Source of the DNA: an uncultured Alistipes sp.
Lineage (GTDB): Bacteria; Bacteroidota; Bacteroidia; Bacteroidales; Rikenellaceae
Assembly (NCBI GenBank): GCA_959604655.1
Contig: CAUHCL010000005.1
Location: 1 to 48,805, forward strand
Length of the DNA: 48,805 nucleotides
Direction: 5' to 3'
Below are positions 17,096 to 25,541 of the stretch, one piece after another (the stretch's first letter is position 1; each line of letters opens with the position of its first letter). The notes under the pieces were generated by a model, which did no database searches, was not told the origin of the DNA, and saw only the letters and a program-made list of their open reading frames with translations. The translations under genes and the position numbers were made by a program.

Positions 17096-17815
17096 TCAGA
17101 AGTCGAGCAGATCGTAGATCTCGCGCGTGCGCGGCATCGATATGGGTTCCTGATAGTGCCACCACTCCTTGACGTAGGGGCGCAGCCCCGCGCGCCACAT
17201 TATGTCAAGCAGCAGCTTGCGGTTCTCGCCCGCGATGCGGCTTATCGCCCCGTCGCGGACGAGCCTGTCGACGAACGCCGCATAGCCCTCGTATGTGGTC
17301 GTATTGCTCAGCCCCACCCACGCCTCGCGGCCGAAGTGGTCGAAGCCCGTGCCCATGTCGAGCGGACGCCCGTCGGCGTCGGCGATGGTCAGATCGACCG
17401 CCACGCCGTAGTTGTGACGCCCTCCGCGCGTGCCGTCGGCCACGTAGGCCTCGTTGCCCGTGCCCTCCACGGCCTTGCGCATGCGTCGCTGCACGCTGAT
17501 GGGGCGCGCCGCGTCGTAGACGAGCAGCGTGTGGTCGGGACGGATCTCGCGCAGCAACCGCAGCGCCTTCACCACCTTGGCGGCGAAGGAGGGCACGAGG
17601 TAGGCCGTGCGGAGCGTGCCGTACATGTTCTGCCCGACGAAATTGTCGGTCGTGGCGTATTTGAGTTCGACGCGTATGTCGGGGTCGAGTTCGCGTATGT
17701 CGACCAGACCGCAGCGCCGCATTTCGGCGTCGAAATCGACCTCCTGCGCGGCGGTCGGCGCGGCGTGCGACAGCATGGCCAGGCAGGCCGCGACGTACAG
17801 TATTATTTTTTCCAT
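17096..17815 (-). CDS. Secreted D-alanyl-D-alanine dipeptidase (VanX/DdpX-like, M15D)
   Basis: Zinc dipeptidase cleaving D-Ala-D-Ala. From the ATG at 17815 the protein has 239 residues; residues 1-23 are a signal peptide ending near PTAAQ. Catalytic residues match VanX: Arg104 in YDAARPISVQ, zinc ligands His134 and Asp141 in HNYGVAVDL, Glu217 and His220 in EWWHY. The frame is open far upstream, but those residues would be antisense-like and Arg-rich; this start is supported by the signal peptide. There are no vanA/vanH neighbours, so it more likely recycles cell-wall peptides than gives resistance. It overlaps the CYTH gene by 13 bp. Confidence 0.88.
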   Translation of the reverse strand: MEKIILYVAACLAMLSHAAPTAAQEVDFDAEMRRCGLVDIRELDPDIRVELKYATTDNFVGQNMYGTLRTAYLVPSFAAKVVKALRLLREIRPDHTLLVYDAARPISVQRRMRKAVEGTGNEAYVADGTRGGRHNYGVAVDLTIADADGRPLDMGTGFDHFGREAWVGLSNTTTYEGYAAFVDRLVRDGAISRIAGENRKLLLDIMWRAGLRPYVKEWWHYQEPISMPRTREIYDLLDF

Positions 17816-18273
17816 GCGGAGTAGGGGTGTTGCAGCAGTTGCGAATTGTAGTAGCGCTTGTCGCCCGTGACCTCGTCGCCGAGCCACGCGGGGCGCTCGA
17901 ATGCCTCGTCGGGCGACGAAAGCTCGACCTCGGCCATCGTGAGGCCCTCGTTGGCGCCGAAGAACTCGTCGACCTCGAACGTGTGCCGCCCCGCGGGGAC
18001 CATGTAGCGGCGTTTCTCGATGCTCCCGTCGCTGTGGGCGAGCAGTTCGCGGGCGTCGGCGGCGGGGATCTCGTACTCCCATTCGTCGCGCGACATGCCC
18101 GCCTCGTCGGTGCGACCCTTCACGGTGAGATAGCCCCGCTCGTCGCGCAGGCGTATGCGGAACGTGAGCGACGGAGTGCGCCCTATGTAGCCCTGCACGA
18201 TGTGCGACGACGACACGGCGGCCTGTTTGTAGTCTCCCGCGACGAGGAATTTGCGTTCTATTTCCTTGGCCAT
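17803..18273 (-). CDS. CYTH-domain triphosphate tunnel metalloenzyme
   Basis: A 156-residue protein with the signature EIERKFLV (ExExK) at residues 4-11, which defines CYTH/TTM enzymes. Alternating charged strands follow (RIRLRDERGYLTVKGR, EWEYEIP, FEVDEF, MAEVELSS) that line the eight-stranded tunnel binding triphosphate and metal. Bacterial members of this size are usually inorganic triphosphatases or of unknown substrate; adenylate cyclase activity is less likely. It is first in a two-gene minus-strand operon with the dipeptidase. Confidence 0.87.
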   Translation of the reverse strand: MAKEIERKFLVAGDYKQAAVSSSHIVQGYIGRTPSLTFRIRLRDERGYLTVKGRTDEAGMSRDEWEYEIPAADARELLAHSDGSIEKRRYMVPAGRHTFEVDEFFGANEGLTMAEVELSSPDEAFERPAWLGDEVTGDKRYYNSQLLQHPYSAWKK

Positions 18274-18292
18274 GATTACTCAGTTTATACGG

Positions 18293-18309
18293 CAAAATTA
18301 CTATATTTG
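18293..18309. promoter_or_regulatory. Back-to-back divergent -7 boxes
   Basis: On the minus strand TAATTTTG (18300 to 18293) lies 20 bp before the CYTH start; on the plus strand TATATTTG (18302-18309) lies 32 bp before the GH76-like gene. The two -7 boxes are one base apart, so each promoter's upstream DNA runs through the other's start region and polymerases should compete. Confidence 0.55.
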
Positions 18310-18340
18310 CACTGAATTTTGTCAAAAAAACCGACTTCGT

Positions 18341-19561
18341 ATGAATATGATCGCATCATTGCGTATTTTACTGTTCGCCGCGGCGTGCTCTGTGTCGGCG
18401 GCGCTGTGCGGATGCGGCTCCGACAACGTGGAACTGCATCGTGCGCGCAGCATGAAAAAGACCATCTATTCGCTTTACCGTGTCGACGACTCGCCGCTGC
18501 TGGCCGAGAACTATCCGCGCGATACCGCGGCGCGCGCCACATATCTGGCCGAGGGTGCCGACCAAAGCGTGAACGAATATTCGTATCTGTGGCCCTACTC
18601 GGGCACGCTGTCGATGATGTCGGCGCTGTACGACGCCGCGGGCGACGAGAGCGATCTGGATTTCATCGACCACGTGGTGGTGGAGGGGCTCGACCGCTAT
18701 TACGACACCTCGCGCGAACCCTACGCATATTCGTCCTACATCACGGCCGACAGATCGGACCGTTTCTACGACGACAACATATGGCTGGCGATAGACTTCA
18801 CCGACCTCTATATCGCCACGGGCAATCCCGACTACCTCACCTATGCGCGCGACATATGGCAGTTCGTGATGAGCGGCCGCGACGACGTGCTGGGCGACGG
18901 CATATACTGGTGCGAGCAGAAGAAGGGATCGAAGAACGCATGTTCGAACGCTCCCGCGGCGGTGTGCGCGCTCAAGCTCTATAAAGCCACGGGCGAGGAG
19001 GAGTTCCTGCGTACGGGCCGTGAGCTCTACGAGTGGACGTTCACGACGCTGCGCGATGCGGAGGACGACCTCTATTTCGACAACAAGGCGCTCGACGGCC
19101 GCATATCGCGCGCCAAATACTCTTACAACAGCGGTCAGATGATCGAGGCGGGCGTGCTGCTCTATTCGATCACGGGTGAGGACCGCTTCCTGCGCGAGGC
19201 GCAGGCCACGGCCCGCGGATGCTACGACAAGTGGTTCAAGGAGGTGAGCGACGACGGGCAGACCATACGCATCATGGAGTCGGGCGACGTGTGGTTCGAC
19301 GCGGTGATGCTGCGCGGCCTGATAGCCCTCTACCGCGCCGACGGCGACGGGCGGTATGTGGAGGCGGTGCGCGCCACGCTCGACTACGCATGGCGCAACG
19401 GCCGCGATGCCGACGGTCTGTTCGGCAAGTTCCTCTCGCGCGACGACAGCGCCGACGACAAGGAGGGCCGCGGCGAGCGGCGCAGGACGAAACGCCGCTG
19501 GCTTCTGACCCAGGCCGCGTATGCCGAGATGTCGGCGCGCATGGCCAAGGTGGATCTGTAA
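18341..19561 (+). CDS. GH76-like glycoside hydrolase lipoprotein
   Basis: A 406-residue lipoprotein (from ATG 18341; ATG 18347 is also possible) with a signal ending in the lipobox region AALCGC (Cys23 or Cys25). It has an alpha/alpha-barrel-type repeat of aromatic-rich helices, and the paired aspartates of GH76 in FYDDNIWLAIDF (Asp144, Asp145). GH76 enzymes are endo-alpha-1,6-mannanases acting on fungal-type mannan. No susC/susD or other mannan-utilisation genes are nearby, so the substrate is uncertain. The basic stretch GRGERRRTKRRW near the C-terminus is unusual. Confidence 0.75.
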   Translation: MNMIASLRILLFAAACSVSAALCGCGSDNVELHRARSMKKTIYSLYRVDDSPLLAENYPRDTAARATYLAEGADQSVNEYSYLWPYSGTLSMMSALYDAAGDESDLDFIDHVVVEGLDRYYDTSREPYAYSSYITADRSDRFYDDNIWLAIDFTDLYIATGNPDYLTYARDIWQFVMSGRDDVLGDGIYWCEQKKGSKNACSNAPAAVCALKLYKATGEEEFLRTGRELYEWTFTTLRDAEDDLYFDNKALDGRISRAKYSYNSGQMIEAGVLLYSITGEDRFLREAQATARGCYDKWFKEVSDDGQTIRIMESGDVWFDAVMLRGLIALYRADGDGRYVEAVRATLDYAWRNGRDADGLFGKFLSRDDSADDKEGRGERRRTKRRWLLTQAAYAEMSARMAKVDL

Positions 19562-19622
19562 ACGCGACTGAATCGGGCCGCGGGAACGCGGCGATATCGC
19601 GACACATTGTAACAAGACATTT

Positions 19623-21035
19623 ATGGCAAGGAAACGAGGCAATTACCCCTTGATCGAGGGGCTGGAGATAACGACGCTGGCGGCCGAGGGCAAGGCTATG
19701 GGACGCTACAACGAACAGGTGGTGTTCGTGCCCATGACCGTCCCGGGCGATGTGGTCGACGTGCAGATACGCAACAAGCGCCGACGCTTCATGGAGGGCG
19801 TGGCGGTCAATTTCGTGAAGCGCTCGCCGCTGCGCGAGGAACCTTTCTGCCCCCACTTCGGGGTGTGCGGAGGCTGCAAGTGGCAGAATCTGCCCTACGC
19901 GGAGCAGCTGAAGTTCAAGACCGAGCAGGTGCGCGACCAGCTGACGCGCATCGGCAAGATCGAACTGCCCGAGGTGAGGCCGTGCATGGGGTCGGCCAGG
20001 CAGACCTTCTACCGCAACAAGCTGGAGTTCACCTTCGCCGACAAACGCTGGCTCACCTACGAGGAAATAGCGGCGGGCGGCGACATCGAGCGTGCTCCCG
20101 CGCTGGGATTCCACATCCCCAACTGTTTCGACAAGGTGCTCGACATAGACGAATGCCACTTGCAGAGGGACCCCTCGAACGCCATCCGCACCGAGACCAA
20201 GCGGTTCTGCATCGAGCACGGTTACTCGTTCCATAATGCGCGCGAGCATGCGGGACTGATGCGCAACATGGTAATCCGCACCTCGTCGACGGGCGAGATA
20301 ATGGTGATCGTGGTGTTCAATGCCGACGACCGCGAACGCATTACGGCCCTGCTGGAGCATCTGGCCGAGCGTTTTCCCGAGATCACGTCGCTGTTCTACG
20401 TGGTCAACACCAAGTGGAACGATTCGACGGGCGACCTTACTCCCGTATGTTTCAAGGGCAAGGACCACATCATCGAGCGGATGGAGGACCTGCAATTCAA
20501 GGTGGGTCCCAAGTCGTTCTACCAGACCAATTCCGAGCAGGCCTACGAACTCTACAAGGTGGCCCGCGACTTTGCCGATCTGACGGGCAGCGAGGTGCTC
20601 TACGACCTGTATACGGGTACGGGCACCATAGCCAACTTCTGCGCGCGCCGCGCCGCGAAGGTGGTGGGCGTGGAGTATGTCCCCGAGGCCATCGAAGATG
20701 CAAAGATCAATTCCGAGATCAACGGCATAGACAACACTTCGTTTTATGCGGGCGACATGAAGGATGTGCTGAGCGACGAGTTCATCGCGCGCAACGGCCG
20801 TCCCGACGTGGTTATACTCGACCCGCCGCGCGCGGGCGTCGACGAGCGGGTATTGGAAGTTATAATGCGCGCCGCGCCCGACCGCATGGTGTACGTGAGC
20901 TGCAATCCCGCAACGCAGGCACGCGATTTGTCGTTGCTCGACGGCATGTATCGCGTCGAGGCCGTGCAGCCCGTGGACATGTTCCCCCACACCCACCATG
21001 TGGAGAATGTGGTGAAGCTGGTGCGCCGCAAGTGA
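19623..21035 (+). CDS. rlmD: 23S rRNA (uracil-C5)-methyltransferase, RlmD/TrmA family
   Basis: Methylates a uridine (U1939 in E. coli for RlmD) using SAM. The 470-residue protein has an N-terminal TRAM domain (about 5-65), a 4Fe-4S cysteine set (Cys76, Cys82, Cys85 in CPHFGVCGGC and probably Cys178 in DECHL), the SAM-binding region LYDLYTGTGTIANF, and the catalytic DPPRAG and SCNP (Cys427) motifs. RlmD versus RlmC or TrmA is judged from the TRAM domain and cluster; the symbol is by homology. Confidence 0.88.
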   Translation: MARKRGNYPLIEGLEITTLAAEGKAMGRYNEQVVFVPMTVPGDVVDVQIRNKRRRFMEGVAVNFVKRSPLREEPFCPHFGVCGGCKWQNLPYAEQLKFKTEQVRDQLTRIGKIELPEVRPCMGSARQTFYRNKLEFTFADKRWLTYEEIAAGGDIERAPALGFHIPNCFDKVLDIDECHLQRDPSNAIRTETKRFCIEHGYSFHNAREHAGLMRNMVIRTSSTGEIMVIVVFNADDRERITALLEHLAERFPEITSLFYVVNTKWNDSTGDLTPVCFKGKDHIIERMEDLQFKVGPKSFYQTNSEQAYELYKVARDFADLTGSEVLYDLYTGTGTIANFCARRAAKVVGVEYVPEAIEDAKINSEINGIDNTSFYAGDMKDVLSDEFIARNGRPDVVILDPPRAGVDERVLEVIMRAAPDRMVYVSCNPATQARDLSLLDGMYRVEAVQPVDMFPHTHHVENVVKLVRRK

Positions 21036-21150
21036 CGGCCGCAGCGCGCGGAATGAAAAAAAATCGCATTTTCGATGCAAGATTTCGCGAAAGCGCGATT
21101 TAACGGATAAAGACCGATCGCAGGATCGGGCATAACTAAAGAATGATACC

Positions 21151-21855
21151 ATGAAAAGATTGCTTTTGGCGGCTGTCGCCGCAGCGGCGTTGGCCTTGTC
21201 GGCCTCGGCGCAGGAGTTGGGCGAGACCATTCCCACGGTTACGGTAAACGGATCGGCGCAACTGAAGATCACGCCCGATGTGCTCTATCTGTCGATTACG
21301 CTCGACGAGAGCGACACCAAAGGCAAGGTTCCCTTGGAGGAACAGCGCCGCAACATGTTTGCCGCACTGAAGAAGAGCGGCATCGATGCAGAGAAGCAGC
21401 TGCGCGTGCTCGACATGTCGAGTTCGTTCTTCCGCAAGCGCGGATCGCTGTCGTCGTCGAAATATGAACTGAAGGTCGGCTCGACGGCCGAGGCCCGCAA
21501 GGTGTTCGAGGCGCTGGACGCCGCGGGCATACCCAACGTGCAGATCGTGCGCTCGACCAGCTCCAAACTCGACGAGTATCGCGATCAGGTGCGCATGGAG
21601 GCCATGCGCAACGCGCAGTCGCGCGCCCGCCAGTTGGCCGAGGCGGTGGGGCAGAGCATAGGCATGTGTTACGAGATCACCGACTACACCAGCAACGTGC
21701 AGCCCGTGGCGTTCCGTGCGATGGGCGCCATGAAGAACACGGTCATGATGGATGCCGCGGAGAGCATGGAAGAGGAATATGATCCCGATGTGGAGTTCGA
21801 ACAGATAGTGCTGAACTACAACGTGACGGCCAAATTCGTGCTCAACAGGAAATAG
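21151..21855 (+). CDS. SIMPL/DUF541 periplasmic protein
   Basis: A 234-residue exported protein with signal peptide MKRLLLAAVAAAALALSASA and cleavage before QE. The mature part has the SIMPL pattern: VTVNGSAQLKITPDVLYLSITL, then a central segment with YELKVGSTAEARKVF and the helical RDQVRMEAMRNAQSRARQLAE. Family members include E. coli YggE, linked to lower oxidative stress; the mechanism is unknown. It is a single gene ended by a strong terminator. Confidence 0.87.
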   Translation: MKRLLLAAVAAAALALSASAQELGETIPTVTVNGSAQLKITPDVLYLSITLDESDTKGKVPLEEQRRNMFAALKKSGIDAEKQLRVLDMSSSFFRKRGSLSSSKYELKVGSTAEARKVFEALDAAGIPNVQIVRSTSSKLDEYRDQVRMEAMRNAQSRARQLAEAVGQSIGMCYEITDYTSNVQPVAFRAMGAMKNTVMMDAAESMEEEYDPDVEFEQIVLNYNVTAKFVLNRK

Positions 21856-21879
21856 CGGCCGATGCCGCTTTTCGAACGG

Positions 21880-21914
21880 GTTGCCGAGAAAGTATCTTCT
21901 CGGCAACTTTTTTT
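21880..21914 (+). terminator. Strong intrinsic terminator after the SIMPL gene
   Basis: Perfect 11-bp stem GTTGCCGAGAA (21880-21890) / TTCTCGGCAAC (21897-21907), 6-nt loop, then seven T. Confidence 0.92.
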
Positions 21915-21951
21915 GTGTCCGTTTTGCAGAATGTATTTTGTGCGGGTATTT

Positions 21952-22048
21952 CGACATTGCATGGCAATGTCGGCAGTTCGCCGCCGCCCCATGCGGCGGA
22001 CTGCAACTCGCCGCAAAGGCTCGTGCAATCCTGCCGCCGTCGGCGAAC
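21952..22048 (-). repeat. Family A palindromic intergenic repeat, copy 2 (inverted)
   Basis: The reverse complement matches copies 1, 3 and 4, especially copy 4 at 36464 (nearly the same through GGCAGGATTGCACGAG). It includes the 7-bp hairpin GACATTG/CAATGTC absent or weak in copy 1. With the terminator upstream and a further CCGCCGA/TCGGCGG hairpin near 22091-22115 it fills the 333-bp gap before the MBL gene. Confidence 0.75.
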
Positions 22049-22144
22049 AGTATAAAATCGTTATAATATTTTTACGAATAGCCTCCATCCCGCCGAGTCG
22101 GTCATCTTCGGCGGCTCGGATTTTTCGTATTGGCGTAAAATTAG

Positions 22145-22152
22145 TAACTTTG
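22145..22152 (+). promoter_or_regulatory. -7 box for the MBL hydrolase operon
   Basis: TAACTTTG, a TAnnTTTG match, 37 bp before the ATG at 22189. A T-rich stretch about 20 bp upstream may serve as the -33 region. Confidence 0.5.
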
Positions 22153-22188
22153 ACACGGAACAATCCACAACGATAAAATTCGGAAAAT

Positions 22189-22857
22189 ATGAATATAGCA
22201 CGACTTGTCTTCAATCCGTTGCAGGAGAACACCTATGTGGTGTGGGACGATACGCGGCAGGCTGCCGTGATCGACGCGGGCAACATGACCGAGCGCGAGA
22301 ACGCCGCTCTGGAGGGCTTCATGGCCGAACATGAGCTGACGCCTGTTCTGGCGGTCAACACCCACGGCCATTTCGACCATCTGTTGGGCGTCGACTTCGT
22401 GTGCCGCCGTTACGGCGTGCCTTTCGCCCTCTCGTCGAAGGACGGGTTTCTGTTGAAGGCCTCGTCGACGAGCGCCGAGCTTTTCGGGGTGCGGGCGGGC
22501 GACATGCCCGAACGGATCGATCTCGATCTCGACGGCCGCGACGCGGTGAGCTTCGGCAATACGGAGTTGAAGATCATATCGACCCCGGGCCATACCCCTG
22601 GGCATGTGGCGCTCTACGAGCCGCAGTCGAAAGCGCTCTTCACGGGCGACACGCTCTTTCGCGAGAGCATAGGCCGTACCGATCTCCCGGGCGGCGACTA
22701 TTCGTGGATCATGCGGTCGATTCTGGACAAGATAATGCCGCTGGGCGACGAAGTGAAGGTCTACCCGGGCCACGGCGAAGAGACCGATCTGGGGCACGAG
22801 GCGCTTTACAATCCGTTCGTTACCGAGGTGCTGAACAACGAGGTGCGCTATGAGTAG
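22189..22857 (+). CDS. MBL-fold hydrolase, glyoxalase II-like
   Basis: A 222-residue metallo-beta-lactamase-fold protein. The signature THGHFDHLLG gives His59, His61, Asp63, His64; later ligands are in TPGHTPGHV, the bridging Asp in FTGDTLF, and PGHGEETDLGHE. This matches YcbL/GloB-like thioester hydrolases; the C-terminal substrate domain of true glyoxalase II is absent, so the substrate is open. It overlaps the next gene by 8 bp. Confidence 0.87.
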   Translation: MNIARLVFNPLQENTYVVWDDTRQAAVIDAGNMTERENAALEGFMAEHELTPVLAVNTHGHFDHLLGVDFVCRRYGVPFALSSKDGFLLKASSTSAELFGVRAGDMPERIDLDLDGRDAVSFGNTELKIISTPGHTPGHVALYEPQSKALFTGDTLFRESIGRTDLPGGDYSWIMRSILDKIMPLGDEVKVYPGHGEETDLGHEALYNPFVTEVLNNEVRYE

Positions 22858-23599
22858 GATGCTGCATCGGCTGCTCTACCGCCTGCTTCCGCTGGATTGC
22901 TATCTGCGGGTGGTGAGCCGCATGTTCTTCGTCTGTCGGGCGCTGGGCATAGGACGCCGCTCGCGGGCCTTGGAGTATGTCTACCATCTGCCTGCGCTCG
23001 TGCGCGAGGGCGACACGGCGATCGACATAGGCGCCAATCTGGGTTATTACGCTTCGCCGCTGTCGCATATCGTGGGCGAGGCGGGGCATGTGTATGCCGT
23101 GGAGCCCGTGCCCGTGATATTCGACGTGCTGCGGCGCAATCTTCGCCGTCGGCGGAACGTGACGCTTCTGAACTGCGCTCTGGGCGAGCGCGAGGGCGAG
23201 ATCGAGATGGCCAACGATTCGGTGGCCGCGGTGGGCTATTTCGGCACGGGGCGCAACTTCGTCGATGAGGGCGGCGCGTCGTCGGAGGCGGTGCGGTTTA
23301 CGGCGCGTATGCGTCGGGGCAGCGAGCTGTTCGCGGCGGCGGAGCGCGTGGATTTCATAAAGTGCGACATCGAGGGTTACGAGACCGTGGTGCTGCGCGA
23401 GATGCGCGGTCTGATCGAGCGGCACCGTCCCACGGTGCTGGTGGAGACCGACGGCGAGAACAGACGCGTTATACGCCGTATGTTCGCCGAGATGGGCTAC
23501 TCGGCCTTTACGCTGGGCGACGACGGGGCGGAACACCCTCTGCGCGACGGCGGCGGGGACGACGGCCGCGACATAATTTTCAGATACGAAAACCGTTAG
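22850..23599 (+). CDS. FkbM-family methyltransferase
   Basis: A 249-residue SAM-dependent methyltransferase. Motif I is AIDIGANLGYYASPL (residues about 57-71), the acidic end of strand 2 is YAVEPVPVIFDVLRRN, and FIKCDIEGYETVVL is the FkbM-type motif. FkbM enzymes O-methylate sugars or polyketides; no glycan cluster is near, so the target is unknown. It is coupled to the MBL gene upstream and sits 2 bp before trmD, within an operon of mixed functions. Confidence 0.84.
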   Translation: MSRMLHRLLYRLLPLDCYLRVVSRMFFVCRALGIGRRSRALEYVYHLPALVREGDTAIDIGANLGYYASPLSHIVGEAGHVYAVEPVPVIFDVLRRNLRRRRNVTLLNCALGEREGEIEMANDSVAAVGYFGTGRNFVDEGGASSEAVRFTARMRRGSELFAAAERVDFIKCDIEGYETVVLREMRGLIERHRPTVLVETDGENRRVIRRMFAEMGYSAFTLGDDGAEHPLRDGGGDDGRDIIFRYENR

Positions 23600-23601
23600 C
23601 G

Positions 23602-24282
23602 ATGAGAATAGATATCATTACCGTGGTGCCCGAACTGCTGGTGTCGCCTCTCAACGAGTCGATCCTCAAACGGGCGCAGGAGAAGGGGTTGGCCGAGATC
23701 GTGGTGCACAATCTGCGCGATTATACCGACGACCGCCGCCGCACCGTGGACGACTATCCGTTCGGCGGCGAGGCGGGCATGGTCATGAAGCCCGAGCCAA
23801 TATTCCGAGCGATAGAGAAGCTCAAAAGCGAGCGCACGTACGACGAGGTGATCTTCACCTCGCCCGACGGGGTGCGTTACGACCAGCACGAGGCCAACCG
23901 CCTGTCGATGATGGAGAACATCATAATCCTCTGCGGCCACTACAAGGGCGTCGACCACCGCATACGCGAGCACCTGATTACCCGCGAGATATCGATAGGC
24001 GACTACGTGCTGACGGGCGGCGAACTGGCTGCCTGCATCATAGCCGACTCGGTGGTGCGCATAATCCCGGGGGCCATAGGCGACGAGGCGTCGGCGCTGA
24101 CCGACTGTTTTCAGGACGACATGCTCGCGCCGCCCGTCTACACCCGCCCCGCCGAGTTCAACGGCTGGTGCGTGCCCGACGTGCTGCTGTCGGGCAACTT
24201 CGCCGAGATAGAGAAGTGGCAGGACGAGCAGTCGTGGGAGCGCACGAAGCGGCTGCGGCCCGATCTGCTGGCCGACAGGTAG
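23602..24282 (+). CDS. trmD: tRNA (guanine-N1)-methyltransferase TrmD
   Basis: Makes m1G37 in tRNAs reading CNN codons, preventing +1 frameshifts. From ATG 23602 the protein is 226 residues, starting MRIDIITVVPELL as in the family. Trefoil-knot motifs are present: YPFGGEAGMVMKPEP, ILCGHYKGVDHRIREH and SIGDYVLTGGELA. A longer upstream frame exists but overlaps the FkbM gene and is not conserved. The companion genes rimM, rpsP and rplS are not adjacent. Confidence 0.95.
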   Translation: MRIDIITVVPELLVSPLNESILKRAQEKGLAEIVVHNLRDYTDDRRRTVDDYPFGGEAGMVMKPEPIFRAIEKLKSERTYDEVIFTSPDGVRYDQHEANRLSMMENIIILCGHYKGVDHRIREHLITREISIGDYVLTGGELAACIIADSVVRIIPGAIGDEASALTDCFQDDMLAPPVYTRPAEFNGWCVPDVLLSGNFAEIEKWQDEQSWERTKRLRPDLLADR

Positions 24283-24291
24283 GGTAGCGAC

Positions 24292-24376
24292 GTTCGCCGA
24301 CGGCGGTCGAAGCGCGACGGCAGTCCGCCGCGGGGGGGGGCGGCGGCGAACTGCCGACATTGTGGCTCGATGTCGG
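24292..24376 (+). repeat. Family A palindromic intergenic repeat, copy 3
   Basis: Blocks GTTCGCCGACGGCGG, CAGTCCGCCGCGGGG, GGCGGCGAACTGCCGACATTG and ATGTCGG in the same order as the other copies, with a shortened middle. It fills the trmD-lpxB gap and contains a run of ten G. Confidence 0.75.
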
Positions 24377-24404
24377 GATTTTGAATGAAACATAAATCGT
24401 AAAT

Positions 24405-25541
24405 ATGCGATACTATCTTATAGCGGGCGAGCCTTCGGGCGACCTGCACGGCGCCAACCTGATGCGCGGCCTGGCGAAGGCCGATCCCGAGGCGGAGTTC
24501 CGTTTCTGGGGCGGCGACATGATGGCTGAGGCGGGCGGCGCCGCGAATCTGGTGAAGCATTACCGCGAGACCTCGTTTTTCGGGATAGCGAACGTGCTGG
24601 CCAACCTCGGGACCATAGCGCGTCAGATGCGCGAATGCCGCGAGGATCTCTTGCGTTTCGCGCCAGATGTGTTGATCCTCATCGACTACCCGGGATTCAA
24701 CGTCAAGATGGCCGAGTTCGCTCACCGTCACGGCCTTCGGGTGTTCTACTACATCGCGCCGAAGGTGTGGGCGTGGAAAGAGTGGCGAGTGAAGGCCTTG
24801 AGGCGGTTCGTCGATCGGCTTTACATAATCTTCCCGTTCGAGCGGGAGTATTTCCGCGGCAAGGGCATCGACGCCGCGTTCGAGGGCAATCCGCTGTTGG
24901 ACGCCATAGCGCGCCGCCGCGAGTCGTTCCCCTCGGACGGGGAGTTCCGCCGCGCGAACGGTCTGGACGGCCGTCCCGTAGTGGCGCTGCTGGCGGGAAG
25001 CCGCCGCAGCGAGATACGCACCAACCTGCGTTTCATGGCCGAGCTGGCCGAGCGCGTGTCCGACCGTCAGTTCGTGGTGGCAGGGGTGTCGTGGATCGAT
25101 CGTGCCGAGTATGAGCGGTACACGGCGGGCACGGCCGTGCGGTATGTGTTCGACAGGACCTACGAACTGCTGAACATATCCGAAGCGGCGGTGGTGACCT
25201 CGGGAACCGCTACGCTGGAGACGGCTCTGCTCGATGTGCCCGAGGTGGTGGTGTACGGCGTGCCGTGGCTATACGAGAAGCTGAAGCCCTATGTGCTGAA
25301 GATTCCCTACGTGTCGCTGGTGAATCTGAATCTGGGGCGCGAGGCGGTGCGCGAGATCGTGCAGTGCCGTCCGAAGGCGGAGTATGCCGAGGCGGAGCTG
25401 CGCGCCGTGCTGAAGGGAGGCGCCGAGCGCGGCCGCATGAAGGCCGACTTTGCGGAGCTGCGGAGCATAATGGGCGGCGCGGGTGCGAGCGACCGTTTCG
25501 CCGCGCGTATGGTGGATGATTTGAAGAAACTGAAAGGATGA
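24405..25541 (+). CDS. lpxB: Lipid-A-disaccharide synthase LpxB
   Basis: GT19 glycosyltransferase that joins UDP-diacylglucosamine and lipid X to form the lipid A disaccharide at the inner membrane. The 378-residue protein begins with YYLIAGEPSGDLHGANLM and has IDYPGFNVKMA, YYIAPKVWAWKEWR, LLAGSRRSEI and the nucleotide-sugar end TSGTATLETALLDVP. It shows the organism is Gram-negative with lipid A. It overlaps the next gene by 4 bp. Confidence 0.95.
   Translation: MRYYLIAGEPSGDLHGANLMRGLAKADPEAEFRFWGGDMMAEAGGAANLVKHYRETSFFGIANVLANLGTIARQMRECREDLLRFAPDVLILIDYPGFNVKMAEFAHRHGLRVFYYIAPKVWAWKEWRVKALRRFVDRLYIIFPFEREYFRGKGIDAAFEGNPLLDAIARRRESFPSDGEFRRANGLDGRPVVALLAGSRRSEIRTNLRFMAELAERVSDRQFVVAGVSWIDRAEYERYTAGTAVRYVFDRTYELLNISEAAVVTSGTATLETALLDVPEVVVYGVPWLYEKLKPYVLKIPYVSLVNLNLGREAVREIVQCRPKAEYAEAELRAVLKGGAERGRMKADFAELRSIMGGAGASDRFAARMVDDLKKLKG

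Noticed and set aside
19272..21272. 666-codon minus-strand frame opposite the GH76-like gene and rlmD
   Set aside because: It crosses two real plus-strand genes and an intergenic gap and shows no domain.
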